Assembly (NCBI GenBank): GCA_964019135.1
Contig: CAXHSH010000579.1
Coordinates: 1-64,000 of the forward strand
DNA from: Arenicola marina
Taxonomy: Eukaryota; Annelida; Polychaeta; Arenicolidae
Direction: 5' to 3'
Length of the DNA: 64,000 bases
Of the stretch, positions 1 through 10,075 are shown in pieces (the first letter of the stretch is position 1; each line of letters opens with the position of its first letter). The notes under the pieces were generated by a model. That model saw nothing but the letters and a program-made list of their open reading frames with translations, was not told the origin of the DNA and did not search any database. The translations under genes and the position numbers were made by a program.

Positions 1-23
1 GGAATACCGGGTGCTGTAGAATT
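1..23 (+). rRNA. 5S: 5S rRNA gene, unit 1 (3' fragment)
   Basis: Residues 98-120 only, cut by the window edge. The remaining 3' strand of helix I and a T7 run are normal. Its type cannot be read. Confidence 0.93.
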
Positions 24-533
24 TTTTTGCCGGTATCTTTGTTGCTTTTTAGGGGAAAACAATCTTAATAATCCGATCAGCCGCAAACAGTTATTAGCCT
101 GACACGTAGGATGTCAGAGCGTTTGAAATGGTGACGCATCCTCCTGCTCGGTCCGTGGCTAATGATGATTCAAGGGAGAAAAACACTTGCGGCTCTTGCG
201 ATTGGGAATGGCCGCGGCTCACTTAATATTGAAGGTACAGAGCTGGGACCGGTTTCAAACGACGGGGAAAGGTAACATGTAGCGATAAGGATTGCTATTG
301 GTTAAGTGGGTCGAGAATTTACGGCGCTAGAGATTGCTGTAACGGACCACCCCTTTTCATCCCGTTACAAATGATTAGTGCACGGCGAAATCTCACAGGC
401 CCGCGATGGTTTGGGTATCGACGTTTGCTGATGGGGTGCCACGTTTCTTATACAAATGCGTGCGGCGGCTGCTTATCATGTCAGTTGAACGTGTCCATGT
501 CATTTTGTAAGTCGAAGGTGGCGTTCATACGAC
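24..533 (+). other. Intergenic spacer, first and most divergent
   Basis: This spacer has changes not seen elsewhere: aatcttaat for aatcgtaat, gatcag for gatgag near position 88, and gacacgtagg for gatgcgtagg near 101. The rest follows the common spacer. No gene is seen in it. The changes suggest it lies outside the most recently homogenised blocks. Confidence 0.85.
501..510 (+). promoter_or_regulatory. Candidate upstream TATA-like element (-33 to -24)
   Basis: The AT-rich motif cattttgtaa lies 24-33 bp before the first base of the gene and is present in every unit read. Animal 5S genes often need an AT-rich element near -30 for start-site choice in addition to the internal promoter. The role here is inferred from position and conservation only. 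Confidence 0.4.
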
Positions 534-653
534 ATCTACGGCCATACCAGATTGAAAGCACCGGTTATCGTCCGATCACCGAAGTTAAGCAACGTCGGGC
601 CCGGTTAGTACTTGGATGGGTGACCGCCTGGGAATACCGGGTGCTGTAGAATT
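534..653 (+). rRNA. 5S: 5S rRNA gene, unit 2 (type IV, C34A)
   Basis: First complete copy. 5S rRNA is part of the large ribosomal subunit, where it binds ribosomal proteins L5 and L11. Secondary structure by eye: helix I pairs residues 2-9 with 110-117, helix II pairs 14-21 with 57-65 around a bulged C63, helix V pairs 67-71 with 104-108, and loop D is a GUGA tetraloop (87-90) closed by G86-C91. The start A1 was chosen by alignment with the animal 5S start; residue 1 is normally G, and A1 faces A118 here, so the terminal pair is lost. Type IV residues G17 and A18 face G61 and C60, giving two mismatches in helix II. C34A lies in loop C and is shared only with units 6 and 16. T7 terminator. Confidence 0.97.
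583..630 (+). promoter_or_regulatory. Internal Pol III promoter (box A, IE, box C), shown for unit 2
   Basis: By the positions known for animal type 1 Pol III promoters, box A is residues 50-64 (583-597), the intermediate element 67-72 (600-605) and box C 80-97 (613-630). TFIIIA binds here. The same block is in every unit. Copies with C69A/T, G86A or C91A change the intermediate element or box C as well as the RNA. Confidence 0.8.
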
Positions 654-658
654 TTTTT
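652..658 (+). terminator. Pol III oligo-T terminator, shown for unit 2
   Basis: T7 directly after the 3' strand of helix I. A second run (T6 at 675-680; T5 in units with gcttttt) lies about 17 bp further on in each spacer and can act as a backup. Across the array the first run is T7, T8, T9, T5-C-T or T3-C-T3. Confidence 0.9.
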
Positions 659-1163
659 GCCGGTATCTTTGTTGTTTTTTAGGGGAAAACAATCGTAATA
701 ATCCGATGAGCCGCAAACAATTATTAGCCTGATGCGTAGGATGTCAGAGCGTTTGAAATGGTGACGCACCCTCCTGCTCGGTCCGTGGCTAATGATGATT
801 CAAGGGAGAAAAACACTTGCGGCTCTTGCGATTGGGAATGGCCGCGGCTCACATAATATTGAAGGTACAGAGCTGGGACCGGTTTCAAACGACGGGGAAA
901 GGTAAAGTGTAGCGATAAGGATTGCTATTGGTTAAGTGGGTCGAGAATTTACGGCGCTAGAGTTTGCTGTAACGGACCACCCCTTTTCATCCCGTTACAA
1001 ATGATTAGTGCACGGCGAAATCTCACAGGCCCGCGATGGTTTGAGTATCGACGTTTGCTGAAGGGGTGCCACGTTTCTTATACAAATGCGTGCGGCGGCT
1101 GCTTATCATGTCAGTTGAACGTGTCCATGTCATTTTGTAAGTCGAAGGTGGCGTTCATACGAC
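654..1163 (+). other. Typical intergenic spacer
   Basis: A 510-bp spacer, representative of the array. In order it holds the terminator tail and backup T-run, a short inverted repeat region (gatgcgt ... acgcatc in many units, imperfect in this one), a gccgcggc palindrome, the cttaatattga motif (cataatattga here) that is the SINE target in other units, a CCCCTTTTC tract that could stop Pol III coming from upstream, and the AT-rich -30 motif. An open frame covers its last 163 bp and runs into the rRNA. No gene is seen. Confidence 0.8.
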
Positions 1164-1283
1164 ATCTACGGCCATACCAGGTTGAAAGCACCGGTTCTCG
1201 TCCGATCACCGAAGTTAAGCAACGTCGGGCCCGGTTAGTACTTGGATGGGTGACCGCCTGGGAATACCGGGTGCTGTAGAATT
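1164..1283 (+). rRNA. 5S: 5S rRNA gene, unit 3 (type III)
   Basis: G17 faces G61 in helix II; no other change seen. T7 terminator. Its spacer is of the cataatattg, aagtgt kind. Confidence 0.97.
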
Positions 1284-1793
1284 TTTTTGCCGGTATCTTT
1301 GTTGTTTTTTAGGGGAAAACAATCGTAATAATCCTATGAGCCGCAAGCAATTATTAGCCTGATGCGTAGGATGTCAGAGCGTTTGAAATGGTGACGCATC
1401 CTCCTGCTCGGTCCGTGGCTAATGATGATTCAAGGGAGAAAAACACTTGCGGCTCTTGCGATTGGGAATGGCCGCGGCTCACATAATATTGAAGGTACAG
1501 AGCTGGGACCAGTTTCAAACGACGGGGAAAGGTAAAGTGTAGCGATAAGGATTGCTATTGGTTAAGTGGGTCGAGAATTTCCGGCGCTAGAGGTTGCTGT
1601 AACGGACCACCCCTTTTCATCCCGTTACAAATGATTAGTGCACGGCGAAATCTCACAGGCCCGCGATGGTGTGAGTATCGACGTTTGCTGAAGGGGTGCC
1701 ACGTTTCTTATACAAATGCGTGCGGCGGCTGCTTATCATGTCAGTTGAACGTGTCCATGTCATTTTGTAAGTCGAAGGTGGCGTTCATACGAC

Positions 1794-1913
1794 ATCTACG
1801 GCCATACCAGGTTGAAAGCACCGGTTCTCGTCCGATCACCGAAGTTAAGCAACGTCGGGCCCGGTTAGTACTTGGATGGGTGACCGCCTGGGAATACCGG
1901 GTGCTGTAGAATT
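1794..1913 (+). rRNA. 5S: 5S rRNA gene, unit 4 (type III)
   Basis: G17-G61 clash only. T7 terminator. The preceding spacer has ccagtttc, tttccgg and gtgtgag, a combination shared with units 8 and 18. Confidence 0.97.
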
Positions 1914-2122
1914 TTTTTGCCGGTATCTTTGTTGTTTTTTAGGGGTAAACAATCGTAATAATCCGATGAGCCGCAAACAATTATTAGCCTGATGCGTAGG
2001 ATGTCAGAGCGTTTGAAATGGTGACGCATCCTCCTGCTCGGTCCGTGGCTAATGATGATTCAAGGGAGAAAAACACTTGCGGCTCTTGCGATTGGGAATG
2101 GCCGCGGCTCACTTAATATTGA

Positions 2123-2310
2123 GGGGGCCTCCCTGGTGTAGTGGTTAGCGCACTAGACCGCAGATCAATAGGTCCTGGGTTCGAATCCGGGCTCGGGCAC
2201 CTAATCTGGGGCATGTTTCATTCCTTCATCCTTCATCGTCTCGGGAGGTTACTTGGCCCAATTTAGCCTGTATGTGCACAAAAGTGGCCTAAAACACCAA
2301 CATTCCATTC
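2123..2310 (+). mobile_element. tRNA-derived SINE, copy 1, in the spacer before unit 5
   Basis: A 188-bp insertion with the target-site duplication cttaatattga on both sides (2112-2122 and 2311-2321). The head (2127-2199) has a perfect Pol III box A, TGGTGTAGTGG (2134-2144), and box B, GGTTCGAATCC (2178-2188). Only four of seven acceptor pairs form and the anticodon stem is broken, so it is not a working tRNA. The 3' half with a GCA anticodon resembles tRNA-Cys. The body has no similarity I recognise. The tail ends in ATTCC repeats, and there is no poly-A. It has the same orientation as the 5S genes. Family not recognised. Confidence 0.9.
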
Positions 2311-2622
2311 CTTAATATTGAAGGTACAGAGCTGGGACCGGTTTCAAACGACGGGGAAAGGTCAAATGTAGCGATAAGGATTGCTATTGGTTAAGTGGGT
2401 CGAGAATTTACGGCGCTAGAGGTTGATGTAACGGACCACCCCTTTTCATCCCGTTACAAATGATTAGTGCACGGCGAAATCTCACAGGCCCGCGATGGTT
2501 TGGGTATCGACGTTTGCTGAAGGGGTGCCACGTTTCTTATACAAATGCGTGCGGCGGCTGCTTATCATGTCAGTTGAACGTGTCCATGTCATTTTGTAAG
2601 TCGAAGGTGGCGTTCATACGAC

Positions 2623-2742
2623 ATCTACGGCCATACTACGTTGAAAGCACCGGTTCCCGTCCGATCACCGAAGTTAAGCAACGTCGGGCCCGGTTAGTAC
2701 TTGGATGGGTGACCGCCTGGGAATACCGGGTGCTGTAGAATT
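2623..2742 (+). rRNA. 5S: 5S rRNA gene, unit 5 (type II)
   Basis: T15 makes a wobble with G64 and C17 pairs with G61, so helix II is complete. C35 in loop C. T8 terminator. First gene after SINE copy 1; the spacer has the rare gtcaaatg. Confidence 0.97.
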
Positions 2743-3253
2743 TTTTTTGCCGGTATCTTTGTTGTTTTTTAGGGGAAAACAATCGTAATAATCCGATGAG
2801 CCGCAAACAATTATTAGCCTGATGCGTAGGATGTCCGAGCGTTTGAAATGGTGACGCATCCTCCTGCTCGGTCCGTGGCTAATGATGATTCAAGGGAGAA
2901 AAACACTTGCGGCTCTTGCGATTGGGAATGGCCGCGGCTCACTTAATATTGAAGGTACAGAGCTGGGACCGGTTTCAAACGACGGGGAAAGGTAACATGT
3001 GGCGATAAGGATTGCTATTGGTTAAGTGGGTCGAGAATTTACGGCGCTAGATGTTGCTGTAACGGACCACCCCTTTTCATCCCGTTACAAATGATTAGTG
3101 CACGGCGAAATCTCACAGGCCCGCGATGGTTTGGGTATCGACGTTTGCTGATGGGGTGCCACGTTTCTTATACAAATGCGTGCGGCGGCTGCTTATCATG
3201 TCAGTTGAACGTGTCCATGTCATTTTGTAAGTCGAAGGTGGCGTTCATACGAC

Positions 3254-3373
3254 ATCTACGGCCATACCAGATTGAAAGCACCGGTTATCGTCCGATCACC
3301 GAAGTTAAGCAACGTCGGGCCCGGTTAGTACTTGGATGGGTGACCGCCTGGGAATACCGGGTGCTGTAGAATT
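3254..3373 (+). rRNA. 5S: 5S rRNA gene, unit 6 (type IV, C34A)
   Basis: Duplicate of unit 2, with two helix II mismatches and A34 in loop C. T7 terminator. The spacer has gtggcgataagg, unlike that of unit 2. Confidence 0.97.
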
Positions 3374-3883
3374 TTTTTGCCGGTATCTTTGTTGTTTTTT
3401 AGGGGAAAACAATCGTAATAATCCGATGAGCCGCAAACAATTATTAGCCTGATGCGTAGGATGTCAGAGCGTTTGAAATGGTGACGCACCCTCCTGCTCG
3501 GTCCGTGGCTAATGATGATTCAAGGGAGAAAAACACTTGCGGCTCTTGCGATTGGGAATGGCCGCGGCTCACATAATATTGAAGGTACAGAGCTGGGACC
3601 GGTTTCAAACGACGGGGAAAGGTAAAGTGTAGCGATAAGGATTGCTATTGGTTAAGTGGGTCGAGAATTTACGGCGCTAGAGTTTGCTGTAACGGACCAC
3701 CCCTTTTCATCCCGTTACAAATGATTAGTGCACGGCGAAATCTCACAGGCCCGCGATGGTTTGAGTATCGACGTTTGCTGAAGGGGTGCCACGTTTCTTA
3801 TACAAATGCGTGCGGCGGCTGCTTATCATGTCAGTTGAACGTGTCCATGTCATTTTGTAAGTCGAAGGTGGCGTTCATACGAC

Positions 3884-4003
3884 ATCTACGGCCATACCAG
3901 GTTGAAAGCACCGGTTCTCGTCCGATCACCGAAGTTAAGCAACGTCGGGCCCGGTTAGTACTTGGATGGGTGACCGCCTGGGAATACCGGGTGCTGTAGA
4001 ATT
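3884..4003 (+). rRNA. 5S: 5S rRNA gene, unit 7 (type III)
   Basis: Duplicate of unit 3. G17-G61 clash only. T7 terminator. Confidence 0.97.
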
Positions 4004-4513
4004 TTTTTGCCGGTATCTTTGTTGTTTTTTAGGGGAAAACAATCGTAATAATCCTATGAGCCGCAAGCAATTATTAGCCTGATGCGTAGGATGTCAGAGC
4101 GTTTGAAATGGTGACGCATCCTCCTGCTCGGTCCGTGGCTAATGATGATTCAAGGGAGAAAAACACTTGCGGCTCTTGCGATTGGGAATGGCCGCGGCTC
4201 ACATAATATTGAAGGTACAGAGCTGGGACCAGTTTCAAACGACGGGGAAAGGTAAAGTGTAGCGATAAGGATTGCTATTGGTTAAGTGGGTCGAGAATTT
4301 CCGGCGCTAGAGGTTGCTGTAACGGACCACCCCTTTTCATCCCGTTACAAATGATTAGTGCACGGCGAAATCTCACAGGCCCGCGATGGTGTGAGTATCG
4401 ACGTTTGCTGAAGGGGTGCCACGTTTCTTATACAAATGCGTGCGGCGGCTGCTTATCATGTCAGTTGAACGTGTCCATGTCATTTTGTAAGTCGAAGGTG
4501 GCGTTCATACGAC

Positions 4514-4633
4514 ATCTACGGCCATACCAGGTTGAAAGCACCGGTTCTCGTCCGATCACCGAAGTTAAGCAACGTCGGGCCCGGTTAGTACTTGGATGGG
4601 TGACCGCCTGGGAATACCGGGTGCTGTAGAATT
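4514..4633 (+). rRNA. 5S: 5S rRNA gene, unit 8 (type III)
   Basis: Duplicate of unit 4. G17-G61 clash only. T7 terminator. Followed by the spacer with SINE copy 2. Confidence 0.97.
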
Positions 4634-4842
4634 TTTTTGCCGGTATCTTTGTTGTTTTTTAGGGGTAAACAATCGTAATAATCCGATGAGCCGCAAACAA
4701 TTATTAGCCTGATGCGTAGGATGTCAGAGCGTTTGAAATGGTGACGCATCCTCCTGCTCGGTCCGTGGCTAATGATGATTCAAGGGAGAAAAACACTTGC
4801 GGCTCTTGCGATTGGGAATGGCCGCGGCTCACTTAATATTGA

Positions 4843-5030
4843 GGGGGCCTCCCTGGTGTAGTGGTTAGCGCACTAGACCGCAGATCAATAGGTCCTGGGT
4901 TCGAATCCGGGCTCGGGCACCTAATCTGGGGCATGTTTCATTCCTTCATCCTTCATCGTCTCGGGAGGTTACTTGGCCCAATTTAGCCTGTATGTGCACA
5001 AAAGTGGCCTAAAACACCAACATTCCATTC
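4843..5030 (+). mobile_element. tRNA-derived SINE, copy 2, before unit 9
   Basis: Identical by eye to copy 1, with the same duplication (4832-4842 and 5031-5041). Box A 4854-4864, box B 4898-4908. It arose by duplication of the 2720-bp block, not by a new insertion. Confidence 0.9.
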
Positions 5031-5342
5031 CTTAATATTGAAGGTACAGAGCTGGGACCGGTTTCAAACGACGGGGAAAGGTCAAATGTAGCGATAAGGA
5101 TTGCTATTGGTTAAGTGGGTCGAGAATTTACGGCGCTAGAGGTTGATGTAACGGACCACCCCTTTTCATCCCGTTACAAATGATTAGTGCACGGCGAAAT
5201 CTCACAGGCCCGCGATGGTTTGGGTATCGACGTTTGCTGAAGGGGTGCCACGTTTCTTATACAAATGCGTGCGGCGGCTGCTTATCATGTCAGTTGAACG
5301 TGTCCATGTCATTTTGTAAGTCGAAGGTGGCGTTCATACGAC

Positions 5343-5462
5343 ATCTACGGCCATACTACGTTGAAAGCACCGGTTCCCGTCCGATCACCGAAGTTAAGCA
5401 ACGTCGGGCCCGGTTAGTACTTGGATGGGTGACCGCCTGGGAATACCGGGTGCTGTAGAATT
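5343..5462 (+). rRNA. 5S: 5S rRNA gene, unit 9 (type II)
   Basis: Duplicate of unit 5. Helix II complete, C35. T8 terminator. Confidence 0.97.
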
Positions 5463-5973
5463 TTTTTTGCCGGTATCTTTGTTGTTTTTTAGGGGAAAAC
5501 AATCGTAATAATCCGATGAGCCGCAAACAATTATTAGCCTGATGCGTAGGATGTCCGAGCGTTTGAAATGGTGACGCATCCTCCTGCTCGGTCCGTGGCT
5601 AATGATGATTCAAGGGAGAAAAACACTTGCGGCTCTTGCGATTGGGAATGGCCGCGGCTCACTTAATATTGAAGGTACAGAGCTGGGACCGGTTTCAAAC
5701 GACGGGGAAAGGTAACATGTGGCGATAAGGATTGCTATTGGTTAAGTGGGTCGAGAATTTACGGCGCTAGATGTTGCTGTAACGGACCACCCCTTTTCAT
5801 CCCGTTACAAATGATTAGTGCACGGCGAAATCTCACAGGCCCGCGATGGTTTGGGTATCGACGTTTGATGATGGGGTGCTACGTTTCTTATACAAATGCG
5901 TGCGGCGGCTGCTTATCATGTCAGTTGAACGTGTCCATGTCATTTTGTAAGTCGAAGGTGGCGTTCATACGAC

Positions 5974-6093
5974 ATCTACGGCCATACCAGATTGAAAGCA
6001 CCGGTTCTCGTCCGATCACCGAAGTTAAGCAACGTCGGGCCCGGTTAGTACTTGGATGGGTGACCGCCTGGGAATACCGGGTGCTGTAGAATT
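5974..6093 (+). rRNA. 5S: 5S rRNA gene, unit 10 (type IV)
   Basis: G17 and A18 give two helix II mismatches; residue 34 is the normal C. T7 terminator. Its spacer carries gtttgatgatgggg and gctacg, shared only with units 20 and 50. Confidence 0.97.
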
Positions 6094-6603
6094 TTTTTGC
6101 CGGTATCTTTGTTGTTTTTTAGGGGAAAACAATCGTAATAATCCGATGAGCCGCAAACAATTATTAGCCTGATGCGTAGGATGTCAGAGCGTTTGAAACG
6201 GTGACGCACCCTCCTGCTCGGTCCGTGGCTAATGATGATTCAAGGGAGAAAAACACTTGCGGCTCTTGCGATTGGGAATGGCCGCGGCTCACATAATATT
6301 GAAGGTACAGAGCTGGGACCGGTTTCAAACGACGGGGAAAGGTAAAGTGTAGCGATAAGGATTGCTATTGGTTAAGTGGGTCGAGAATTTACGGCGCTAG
6401 AGTTTGCTGTAACGGACCACCCCTTTTCATCCCGTTACAAATGATTAGTGCACGGCGAAATCTCACAGGCCCGCGATGGTTTGAGTATCGACGTTTGCTG
6501 AAGGGGTGCCACGTTTCTTATACAAATGCGTGCGGCGGCTGCTTATCATGTCAGTTGAACGTGTCCATGTCATTTTGTAAGTCGAAGGTGGCGTTCATAC
6601 GAC

Positions 6604-6723
6604 ATCTACGGCCATACCAGGTTGAAAGCACCGGTTCTCGTCCGATCACCGAAGTTAAGCAACGTCGGGCCCGGTTAGTACTTGGATGGGTGACCGCCTG
6701 GGAATACCGGGTGCTGTAGAATT
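6604..6723 (+). rRNA. 5S: 5S rRNA gene, unit 11 (type III)
   Basis: G17-G61 clash only. T7 terminator; the backup run is followed by agtgg instead of agggg. Confidence 0.97.
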
Positions 6724-7233
6724 TTTTTGCCGGTATCTTTGTTGTTTTTTAGTGGAAAACAATCGTAATAATCCTATGAGCCGCAAGCAATTATTAGCCT
6801 GATGCGTAGGATGTCAGAGCGTTTGAAATGGTGACGCATCCTCCTGCTCGGTCCGTGGCTAATGATGATTCAAGGGAGAAAAACACTTGCGGCTCTTGCG
6901 ATTGGGAATGGCCGCGGCTCACATAATATTGAAGGTACAGAGCTGGGACCAGTTTCAAACGACGGGGAAAGGTAAAGTGTAGCGATAAGGATTGCTATTG
7001 GTTAAGTGGGTCGAGAATTTCCGGCGCTAGAGGTTGCTGTAACGGACCACCCCTTTTCATCCCGTTACAAATGATTAGTGCACGGCGAAATCTCACAGGC
7101 CCGCGATGGTGTGAGTATCGACGTTTGCTGAAGGGGTGCCACGTTTCTTATACAAATGCGTGCGGCGGCTGCTTATCATGTCAGTTGAACGTGTCCATGT
7201 CATTTTGTAAGTCGAAGGTGGCGTTAATACGAC

Positions 7234-7353
7234 ATCTACGGCCATACCAGGTTGAAAGCACCGGTTCTCGTCCGATCACCGAAGTTAAGCAACGTCGGGC
7301 CCGGTTAGTACTTGGATGGGTGAACGCCTGGGAATACCGGGTGCTGTAGAATT
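7234..7353 (+). rRNA. 5S: 5S rRNA gene, unit 12 (type III, C91A)
   Basis: Besides the helix II clash, C91A destroys the G86-C91 pair that closes the loop D tetraloop and changes box C of the promoter. The upstream base at -7 is A (gttaatac). T7 terminator. Probably impaired. Confidence 0.96.
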
Positions 7354-7863
7354 TTTTTGCCGGTATCTTTGTTGTTTTTTAGGGGTAAAAAATCGTAATA
7401 ATCCGATGAGCCGCAAACAATTATTAGCCTGATGCGTAGGATGTCAGAGCGTTTGAAATGGTGACGCATCCCCCTGCTCGGTCCGTGGCTAATGATGATT
7501 CAAGGGAGAAAAACACTTGCGGCTCTTGCGATTGGGAATGGCCGCGGCTCACATAATATTGAAGGTACAGAGCTGGGACCGGTTTCAAACGACGGGGAAA
7601 GGTAAAATGTAGCGATAAGGATTGCTATTGGTTAAGTGGGTCGAGAATTTACGGCGCTAGAGGTTGATGTAACGGACCACCCCTTTTCATCCCGTTACAA
7701 ATGATTAGTGCACGGCGAAATCTCACAGGCCCGCGATGGTTTGGGTATCGACGTTTGCTGAAGGGGTGCCACGTTTCTTATACAAATGCGTGCGGCGGCT
7801 GCTTATCATGTCAGTTGAACGTGTCCATGTCATTTTGTAAGTCGAAGGTGGCGTTCATACGAC

Positions 7864-7983
7864 ATCTACGGCCATACCACGTTGAAAGCACCGGTTCCCG
7901 TCCGACCACCGAAGTTAAGCAACGTCGGGCCCGGTTAGTACTTGGATGGGTGACCGCCTGGGAATACCGGGTGTTGTAGAATT
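7864..7983 (+). rRNA. 5S: 5S rRNA gene, unit 13 (type I, C35, T43C, C111T)
   Basis: C17 with C15 gives a complete helix II, but C35 is the type II allele, so this gene looks like a type I/II recombinant. T43C is in loop C. C111T turns the helix I pair G8-C111 into a G-U wobble. T8 terminator. Confidence 0.96.
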
Positions 7984-8495
7984 TTTTTTGCCGGTATCTT
8001 TGTAATTTTTTAGGGGAAAACAATCGCAATAATCCGATGAGCCGCAAACAATTATTAGCCTGATGCGTAGGATGTCCGAGCGTTTGAAATGATGACGCAT
8101 CCTCCTGCTCGGTCCGTGGCTAATGATGATTCAAGGGAGAAAAACACTTGCGGCTCTTGCGATTGGGAATGGCCGCGGCTCACTTAATATTGAAGGTACA
8201 GAGCTGGGACCGGTTTCAAACGACGGGGAAAGGTAAAATGTAGCGATAAGGATTGCTATTGGTTAAGTGGGTCGAGAATTTACGGCGCTAGAGGTTGATG
8301 TAACGGACCACCCCTTTTCATCCCATTACAAATGATTAGTGCACGGCGATATTCTCACAGGCCCGCGATGGTTTGGGTATCGACGTTTGCTGAAGGGGTG
8401 CCACGTTTCTTATACAAATGCGTGCGGCGGCTGCTTATCATGTCAGTTGAACGTGTCCATGTCATTTTGTAAGTCGAAGGTGGCGTTCATACGAC

Positions 8496-8615
8496 ATCTA
8501 CGGCCATACCACGTTGAAAGCACCGGTTCTCGTCCGATCACCGAAGTTAAGCAACGTCGGGCCCGGTTAGTACTTGGATGGGTGACCGCCTGGGAATACC
8601 GGGTGCTGTAGAATT
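8496..8615 (+). rRNA. 5S: 5S rRNA gene, unit 14 (type I)
   Basis: Canonical copy with helix II, loop D, loop E and helix V intact. T7 terminator. The spacer has an extra T (cgatattctc for cgaaatctc) about 147 bp upstream. Confidence 0.97.
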
Positions 8616-8824
8616 TTTTTGCCGGTATCTTTGTTGCTTTTTAGGGGAAAACAATCGTAATAATCCGATGAGCCGCAAACAGTTATTAGCCTGATGCGTA
8701 GGATGTCATGGCGTTTGAAATGGTGACGCATCCTCCTGCTCGGTCCGTGGCTAATGATGATACAAGGGAGAAAAACACTTGCGGCTCTTGCGATTGGGAA
8801 TGGCCGCGGCTCACTTAATATTGA

Positions 8825-9012
8825 GGGGGCCTCCCTGGTGTAGTGGTTAGCGCACTAGACCGCAGATCAATAGGTCCTGGGTTCGAATCCGGGCTCGGGC
8901 ACCTAATCTGGGGCATGTTTCATTCCTTCATCCTTCATCGTCTCGGGAGGTTACTTGGCCCAATTTAGCCTGTATGTGCACAAAAGTGGCCTAAAACACC
9001 AACATTCCATTC
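8825..9012 (+). mobile_element. tRNA-derived SINE, copy 3, before unit 15
   Basis: Identical by eye to copy 1; duplication at 8814-8824 and 9013-9023. Here the flank to its left is of the catggcg, gatacaagg kind found with type I units, while the right flank is the usual gtcaaatg. So it sits at a recombination junction. Confidence 0.9.
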
Positions 9013-9324
9013 CTTAATATTGAAGGTACAGAGCTGGGACCGGTTTCAAACGACGGGGAAAGGTCAAATGTAGCGATAAGGATTGCTATTGGTTAAGTGG
9101 GTCGAGAATTTACGGCGCTAGAGGTTGATGTAACGGACCACCCCTTTTCATCCCGTTACAAATGATTAGTGCACGGCGAAATCTCACAGGCCCGCGATGG
9201 TTTGGGTATCGACGTTTGCTGAAGGGGTGCCACGTTTCTTATACAAATGCGTGCGGCGGCTGCTTATCATGTCAGTTGAACGTGTCCATGTCATTTTGTA
9301 AGTCGAAGGTGGCGTTCATACGAC

Positions 9325-9444
9325 ATCTACGGCCATACTACGTTGAAAGCACCGGTTCCCGTCCGATCACCGAAGTTAAGCAACGTCGGGCCCGGTTAGT
9401 ACTTGGATGGGTGACCGCCTGGGAATACCGGGTGCTGTAGAATT
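9325..9444 (+). rRNA. 5S: 5S rRNA gene, unit 15 (type II)
   Basis: Helix II complete, C35. T8 terminator. Same 3' flank as unit 5. Confidence 0.97.
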
Positions 9445-9955
9445 TTTTTTGCCGGTATCTTTGTTGTTTTTTAGGGGAAAACAATCGTAATAATCCGATG
9501 AGCCGCAAACAATTATTAGCCTGATGCGTAGGATGTCCGAGCGTTTGAAATGGTGACGCATCCTCCTGCTCGGTCCGTGGCTAATGATGATTCAAGGGAG
9601 AAAAACACTTGCGGCTCTTGCGATTGGGAATGGCCGCGGCTCACTTAATATTGAAGGTACAGAGCTGGGACCGGTTTCAAACGACGGGGAAAGGTAACAT
9701 GTGGCGATAAGGATTGCTATTGGTTAAGTGGGTCGAGAATTTACGGCGCTAGATGTTGCTGTAACGGACCACCCCTTTTCATCCCGTTACAAATGATTAG
9801 TGCACGGCGAAATCTCACAGGCCCGCGATGGTTTGGGTATCGACGTTTGCTGATGGGGTGCCACGTTTCTTATACAAATGCGTGCGGCGGCTGCTTATCA
9901 TGTCAGTTGAACGTGTCCATGTCATTTTGTAAGTCGAAGGTGGCGTTCATACGAC

Positions 9956-10075
9956 ATCTACGGCCATACCAGATTGAAAGCACCGGTTATCGTCCGATCA
10001 CCGAAGTTAAGCAACGTCGGGCCCGGTTAGTACTTGGATGGGTGACCGCCTGGGAATACCGGGTGCTGTAGAATT
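9956..10075 (+). rRNA. 5S: 5S rRNA gene, unit 16 (type IV, C34A)
   Basis: Third copy of the unit 2/6 allele. Two helix II mismatches and A34. T7 terminator. Confidence 0.97.

Larger units (their letters stand above)
335..5867 (+). repeat. Four-unit block, 2720 bp, in tandem (third copy at 9793-12512)
   Basis: Units 2-5 and 6-9 have the same order of types (IV with C34A, III, III, SINE, II) and match base for base wherever compared, at an offset of 2720. The left boundary lies near 335, where spacer agattg changes to atgttg. The right boundary is in unit 10 near 5868 (gtttgatg for gtttgctg). Units 16-19 are a third copy. Confidence 0.85.

Noticed and set aside
241-265. Box B-like ggtttcaaacgac in the spacer
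   Set aside because: It differs from the consensus at key bases and has no box A at a suitable distance upstream, so I see no second Pol III gene in the spacer.
506-512. Splice-donor-like GTAAGT near -26, suggesting a spliced-leader RNA in the spacer
   Set aside because: No Sm site or spliced-leader-sized RNA structure lies downstream; the 5S gene starts about 24 bp later. The match is probably chance.
371-649. A 92-codon open frame on + in almost every unit
   Set aside because: It begins in the spacer and runs through the 5S gene to the TAG in its 3' strand. Units 34, 62, 67, 74, 92 and 98 have a stop at -4, and units 58, 63, 88 and 94 have one in the gene. Changes between copies are mostly amino-acid changing. 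It stays open because the units are homogenised, not because of coding selection.
840-850. Palindrome gccgcggc in each spacer as a protein-binding site
   Set aside because: Eight bases are too few to support a claim, and nothing around it suggests a role.
2127-2199. A functional tRNA gene in the spacer
   Set aside because: Box A and B are intact, but three acceptor pairs and part of the anticodon and T stems fail, and the sequence continues into a SINE body with target-site duplications.
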